The notes beneath the pieces were generated by a model. The model saw only the letters and a list, made by a program, of their open reading frames with translations, was not told the origin of the DNA and made no database searches. Shown here piece by piece: positions 59,437 to 64,000 of a stretch of 64,000 nt of DNA (positions are counted from its first letter, which is position 1; each line of letters opens with the position of its first letter). Source of the stretch: Thuidium tamariscinum (lineage: Eukaryota; Streptophyta; Bryopsida; Hypnales; Thuidiaceae); NCBI GenBank assembly GCA_947034885.2, contig OX344750.2:33342821-33406820 (forward strand), written 5' to 3'. The position numbers and the translations under genes are program-made.

Positions 59437-59869
59437 TTGGCACTATACATCAGTAGTATAAATTTATGACTTTTAAATGTATTGCAACGACACATTGTGA
59501 CACTAAGGGCAAGTAAGCTTACCTTATTAGTCTCATAGCACAAGTAAGGTAGAAGCACCAAATATAACCGATTACACCAAATAATCAACTTGTATGATGC
59601 GCTATTTCCAACTTTAGGATAGAAATGAAGCTTGGGATGTGATTTTTTTTGGTCCTTTGTAAAGTTGGGACTAAAAAAGTTATGACACATGTTTGGAAGA
59701 AGTGAGTGAGAAAGTAATTCTAGACTTATCAGAAATTTGTAAGACTAGAGATTGGTTTGTTGGTCCAATGCACTTTTAGTCTCCTGAAATTCATAGTAAT
59801 TTTAATTTTGGGAATAAAATTCTGAAAAATTCTCTATTCCCATATTTCCTATCTTCAAACATGGAAATT

Positions 59870-60236
59870 TTTCCCCACCAGCTCTTAACTTACTCCTCAC
59901 CATCTGCTCCACCAAAATTGCTTTCATGATCGGTTACTGGAGCTTCTACCCTCCTCCGTCAAGGAAAGTTTCATCACAGAGCCCGAATTATTGGACACTC
60001 ATCGAACGAACAGAACAGAGATGAACGACGGACGGAAGAATCATTCGATGACATTCATCCGGACTGAGCTTCATCTTCTCCGCAAGCACGACCAAAGCTA
60101 GAAACGCTCTTCTCTAGCGTTTTGTTGGTTTGATGCAGGCTCGTTTGATCGCCTTTGTTGTTAGGGATTTTCTTACATCCGTGATTTTGCACGCCTCCGC
60201 TGCATCAGACTACGTTTCGCAGCTCCGGTTCCAACC
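59870..60236 (+). promoter_or_regulatory. COPB2: Promoter and 5' UTR of coatomer beta'
   Basis: GC content rises from about 59870 up to the start codon at 60237, with pyrimidine-rich leader sequence. No other reading frame is supported. Confidence 0.45.
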
Positions 60237-63200
60237 ATGGTACGCGCATCTTGTTTTTCCCTCCTTCTTTGGCAGTAGGTTTCCGTGATCGGAGGTGTTC
60301 GCTTGCTGGTGTTGGTTGACCGAGTTTGTGCTTATAGGGTGTTTTCGTGTGTCTTAGTGTCTCTCTTGTTGTGTGGTTTGAGATCCATTCCGTTTCTTGA
60401 CCTGCTTCCCAAAGTTCGTGAAATCTTTTGTAAAATGTTGTGGTTGATGTTTTTAAGTGTGTTTGGGGAGGGGTTGCGCGGACTAGGAGATCGTTTCTTT
60501 AGGGTTTTTGGATTTGGAAGATGGGTTATACTTCGGGAATGAGAGTCGATAATGGCGAGAGTAGGAGTGATTTGGTGAGCTTGGGATTGTGTCGGATGCC
60601 AATGCGTTGGGAGCAGCTAGGTGCTGGGAAACAGAATTCAGGTAGGTGGAACTGATTTATGTAGGGGGCAATGTATGGTGCATTGAGTGTGCTTGGTGTA
60701 GCTTGGTCTCCTACCCTCCTCAGAACAGTATCGGTCTCTATGGGGGATTTTGGAATAGAGGAAAAGCTTCTTTTACTATCGGGATGTTTACAAGACATTA
60801 GTATGGAAATGCCGATCTATGTTTTGGTATTAAAATTTGAGGCAATTTGAAGCTCTTGGATTGAGTTCAAAGGTGGATTTCGCTCTTGCGTATTGTTTAG
60901 TGGCAATCAAGTGAGAGAGCTTGGAACAGAGGGACATACTGCGAGCATGCAGCGAATAAAAACGTTTTCTTTTAGGGCCACTGCCAATGATTGTACTCGA
61001 GGAGTATGGATTCTTGTCTGGTCTTAGAATTGTAACCTCTTGTGCAGCCTAGAGCACTCCTAGGACTCTTTCCTCTCACTTTGACTTTGGTGGCTCCATA
61101 GGCTAGAATCCATCGCAAATCTGATAGTAATAGGACTGAGTGATTGCGGTAACTTCCCTTCTTCTTCAGATTGATACAGGAATTTGCCATAATATTGTTT
61201 TCGTAGGTTACGACTAAAGCATTCCCATCTTTTTTGTTGAACTATATTTACTCGATATCAGATATGAGATGTTCAGCATATCTATCAGCAATTAGTGAAA
61301 TCACTGGCTATTTAATACTCGTACTCACACTCTTAGGTCTCATTCTCCGGAAGCTGATCCTTGCTTCCGTATTTGTTGAGAACTTTTCATTCTGGTCACT
61401 GATAGATTTCTGGACTTGTGTTGTGATACAGCCGCTTCGTCTGGAGATCAAGGTACTCTTCAACCTACGTCTCATCTCTTTTATTGTGTACTTCTAGTGT
61501 ATTTTTCAAATGAAAATCTAATCAAGTGCTACAGAGCTTAGGTCTGTTATATCATGGCGAGTCTATTCAAGCGGTAATGGTATTATGTCTTATTGTAGTT
61601 GGTATGCTGAGAGGCACATATTTTTTAGCTTAATTCATTTCACTTTGGAGGGACTGGTCATCGAATTCAAAAGAATTTCTCATCTGATCTTGGTTCTGCT
61701 CATTACAGCGTAAACTTGCGCAAAGGTCCGACCGGGTGAAGTGCGTGGATATTCATCCAACAGAGCCATGGTAATTTCTATCTTCTTTGAAGTCTTCAGA
61801 GAGGCTCAATCATGTGTGAATCTATCAAGGTTGGGGAGATTTATTTTGAAGCTACCGCTTCACTTAATATGGTTCTTCGTAACTCGTAAAATGCAGTTGC
61901 AGTTTGTTAAAATGCACTCGTGTCTCTGGTTTGAATATCGAGTGTTACTGTCCTCTCTGTCAATCTTTTGTGTCAATTTATGACCAAGACATGGTTAGCC
62001 TGTGTTTTTTTAGCTTCTGTCCTGGCATAGAGTATGTTTGACGTTCCTTTAGCATCGGTTGCTATGTGATATTCGACTGGTGTTAATTAACCGGTAGGGG
62101 TGCATATTATTATTGCACAAGTAGAACTGCTTCTCTGTAATTTCGAAACATCTATTTGTCGACCTGTGCATGTTGTGTTATGGTTGGGCTGGAAGATCTT
62201 TTTCACTGTAGCATGAAGGCTTGTCTAGGTTGACTTTGTTGTATTACTTGGTGCAGGATACTTTCTGCTCTGTATACAGGCACTGTCTGCATCTGGAACC
62301 ATCAAAACCAGGTGATTCATTTGTTTTCTTGCACAAATTAAGCTTCTGTTTTTATCCAATGTTGTTAACGGTGTGAGGACGCCTATTTTATTCTGTTTTT
62401 AGTGCTTGATTGTTTTTTCTGGACCAAATAAAGCAAGCAATGACCGCTATCATCTTAATTGCCACTGCTGTCAGTGTCTGGGCTTATAGTTATGCTATTC
62501 ATCTGTTCCAAATCATGTCTCCAGAATTTGCATGAACACACTGAATGACTTTAGTGTCCTTCCGCACTGTCCCATGATTTATCGCAATGTCCTAAGTGCG
62601 CTTGTTTCTTCTCTCTGTGCTTTTCACATAATTTCTTTTGTGCTGCAGACTCTTGTGAAATCTTTCGAAGTTACAGAGTTGCCAGGTACATTTTATCAGG
62701 CATCTCAGCACTAGATGATTGTCCCTTTCTGCATTTGATACGGCTTTAGTAACATTTAAATCTTTTTTTTTTCTCTGGAAAATCGGCAGTACCCAGTAAA
62801 CCAGATCTAGTCCTAAAACATATCAAGTGGTGCTTTGGATTTTCAGATTTTGGATTACACTATTAGGTGCCGGTAGTCGTTGAATTTATTTATTTATTTC
62901 AATGCAGTTGTGGTGGGCTGATGTTATATTCTTGTTTGCATGCGGCAGTGCGGTCGGCGAAGTTCATATCCCGCAAGCAATGGATTGTGGCCGGTGCAGA
63001 CGATATGTTCATCCGAGTCTACAACTACAACACGATGGACAAAGTGAAACATTTCGAAGCTCACTCGGACTACATTCGTAGTATCGCAGTCCATCCTACT
63101 TTGCCATATGTCCTGTCTTCATCCGATGATATGCTCATTAAGCTGTGGGACTGGGACAAGGGATGGACTTGCTCTCAAATATTTGAAGGGCATTCTCATT

Positions 63201-63960
63201 ATGTTATGCAAGTGACCATCAACCCCAAGGATAGCAACACCTTTGCAAGTGCTTCTTTAGACCGCACAATTAAGGTACTGCTTATGTGGTTCGGTGCTCC
63301 ATTGAGAATCCTACGAGTGTATACTCAGATCAGTTTTGATTTTAGAGAGTACCACGCATTCTGATACCATTGTTGGTCAATATCAATATCTAAGTTCATG
63401 CTTTCAACCACCCAACCCTTCAGTGTGCACAGAAAAAAATGAATTTGACCTTATATTTGTATTGCAAACAGGTCTGGAATTTGGGTTCTCCTGAACCCAA
63501 CTTCACCCTGGAAGCTCATCAGAAAGGTGTGAATTGCGTGGAATACTTCAGCGGTGGCGATCGACCTTATCTACTAACTGGATCAGACGATCAAACTGCC
63601 AAGGTAATCCTATCACCTGGTCTGCCCTTTATTTTGGTTCTACATTGCATTCTCAGACCAGAGAACACCTCAACCTTTACTCTTTAAGATTTATTTCACA
63701 ATTTGAACAAGGTTTCTCGTTTTGGACTCAACATGGCTCGTCATACTGTAAATTATGAATTTCATTTCTCTGAGTAACCAAGAAGTTATTCTAATCTTCG
63801 TTATCGAGCAGGTTTGGGATTATCAGACAAAGAGCTGCGTTCAAACTCTAGAAGGGCATACACACAATGTATCGGCAGTTGCATTCCACCCGGATCTTCC
63901 AATTATTCTCACTGGGTCAGAAGATGGGACGGTTCGTGTTTGGCACTCCACCACGTACAG
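60237..63960 (+). CDS. COPB2: Coatomer subunit beta' (beta'-COP), 5' part, 8 exons in the window
   Basis: Beta'-COP is part of the COPI coat; its N-terminal WD40 propeller binds dilysine (KKxx) retrieval signals of Golgi-to-ER cargo. Exons: 60237-60239 (ATG only), 61432-61452, 61709-61770, 62257-62311, 62649-62685, 62949-63274, 63472-63603, 63812-63960; all GT-AG and in phase, giving residues 1 to about 262, and the gene continues beyond the right edge. The sequence follows the plant protein closely: [100 protein letters not shown]. About six WD40 blades are covered. The start is fixed by M-PLRLEIK conservation although only the initiator codon lies in exon 1 (intron 1 about 1.2 kb). Confidence 0.95.
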
Positions 63961-64000
63961 GTGATCGCTGTCGCAATTTTTTAATTGTGCCATTTTCTTC

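Larger units (their letters stand above)
57715..59869. other. AT-rich spacer
   Basis: No gene recognised. It contains the purine tract at 59227-59264 and the 28-bp tandem repeat at 59353-59436. Confidence 0.4.

Overview
The window is nuclear DNA of a land plant. Four multi-exon genes have clean GT-AG introns and consistent phases, and their products are most like plant proteins: ribosomal protein L26, a VTC4-type inositol monophosphatase, plant-style SHPRH, and coatomer beta'. Intergenic DNA is very AT-rich and full of short non-autonomous transposons. The gene style (telo-box-like TAGGGTTT elements near genes, an intronless ORP, an RNase H gene with a fungal-like C-terminal motif) would suit a bryophyte or another early-diverging land plant, but I cannot name the species and this placement is only inference.

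Layout, left to right: RPL26 (+, 688-2342, 4 exons); an unrecognised decayed coding-like tract (about 3.35-5.1 kb); an intronless RNase H-fold protein (-, 5292-6272); a 5'-truncated, frameshifted LINE tail with poly(A) (-, about 7.06-7.70 kb); a repeat field (8.1-13.5 kb) with inverted copies of an element ending in TTAACCCC; inositol monophosphatase/L-galactose-1-phosphate phosphatase (+, 15230-18519, 9 exons); a second repeat field with nested MITEs (20.8-21.5 kb); SHPRH (-, 34255 down to 23140, 21 exons, 1785 aa) and its upstream region, which carries a tandem duplication of about 380 bp; a large nested-repeat region (39.5-49.4 kb) with three CACTA-type elements, segmental duplications and a 1.37-kb palindrome; an intronless oxysterol-binding-related protein (+, 52658-54109); more MITEs, including a 218-bp CACTA foldback element; and the 5' part of coatomer beta' (+, from 60237, running off the right edge).

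The genes are housekeeping genes with no operon-like relationship: translation (RPL26), ascorbate/inositol phosphate metabolism (IMP), PCNA/chromatin-linked ubiquitin signalling (SHPRH), sterol transfer at ER contacts (ORP) and COPI vesicle coat (beta'-COP). I saw no tRNA, rRNA, CRISPR array, organellar insert or virus-like gene. The most informative unusual structure is in the repeats. The segment just upstream of the ORP gene is duplicated at 41.5-43.8 kb. The distal copy holds a 1,084-bp CACTA element with a 3-bp target duplication, while the ORP-proximal copy is the matching empty site, so the window contains its own proof of a transposition. No convincing new biological system was found. 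The best leads are the long hairpin-forming repeats as small-RNA sources, and the RNase H-fold protein with one catalytic Asp replaced by His.
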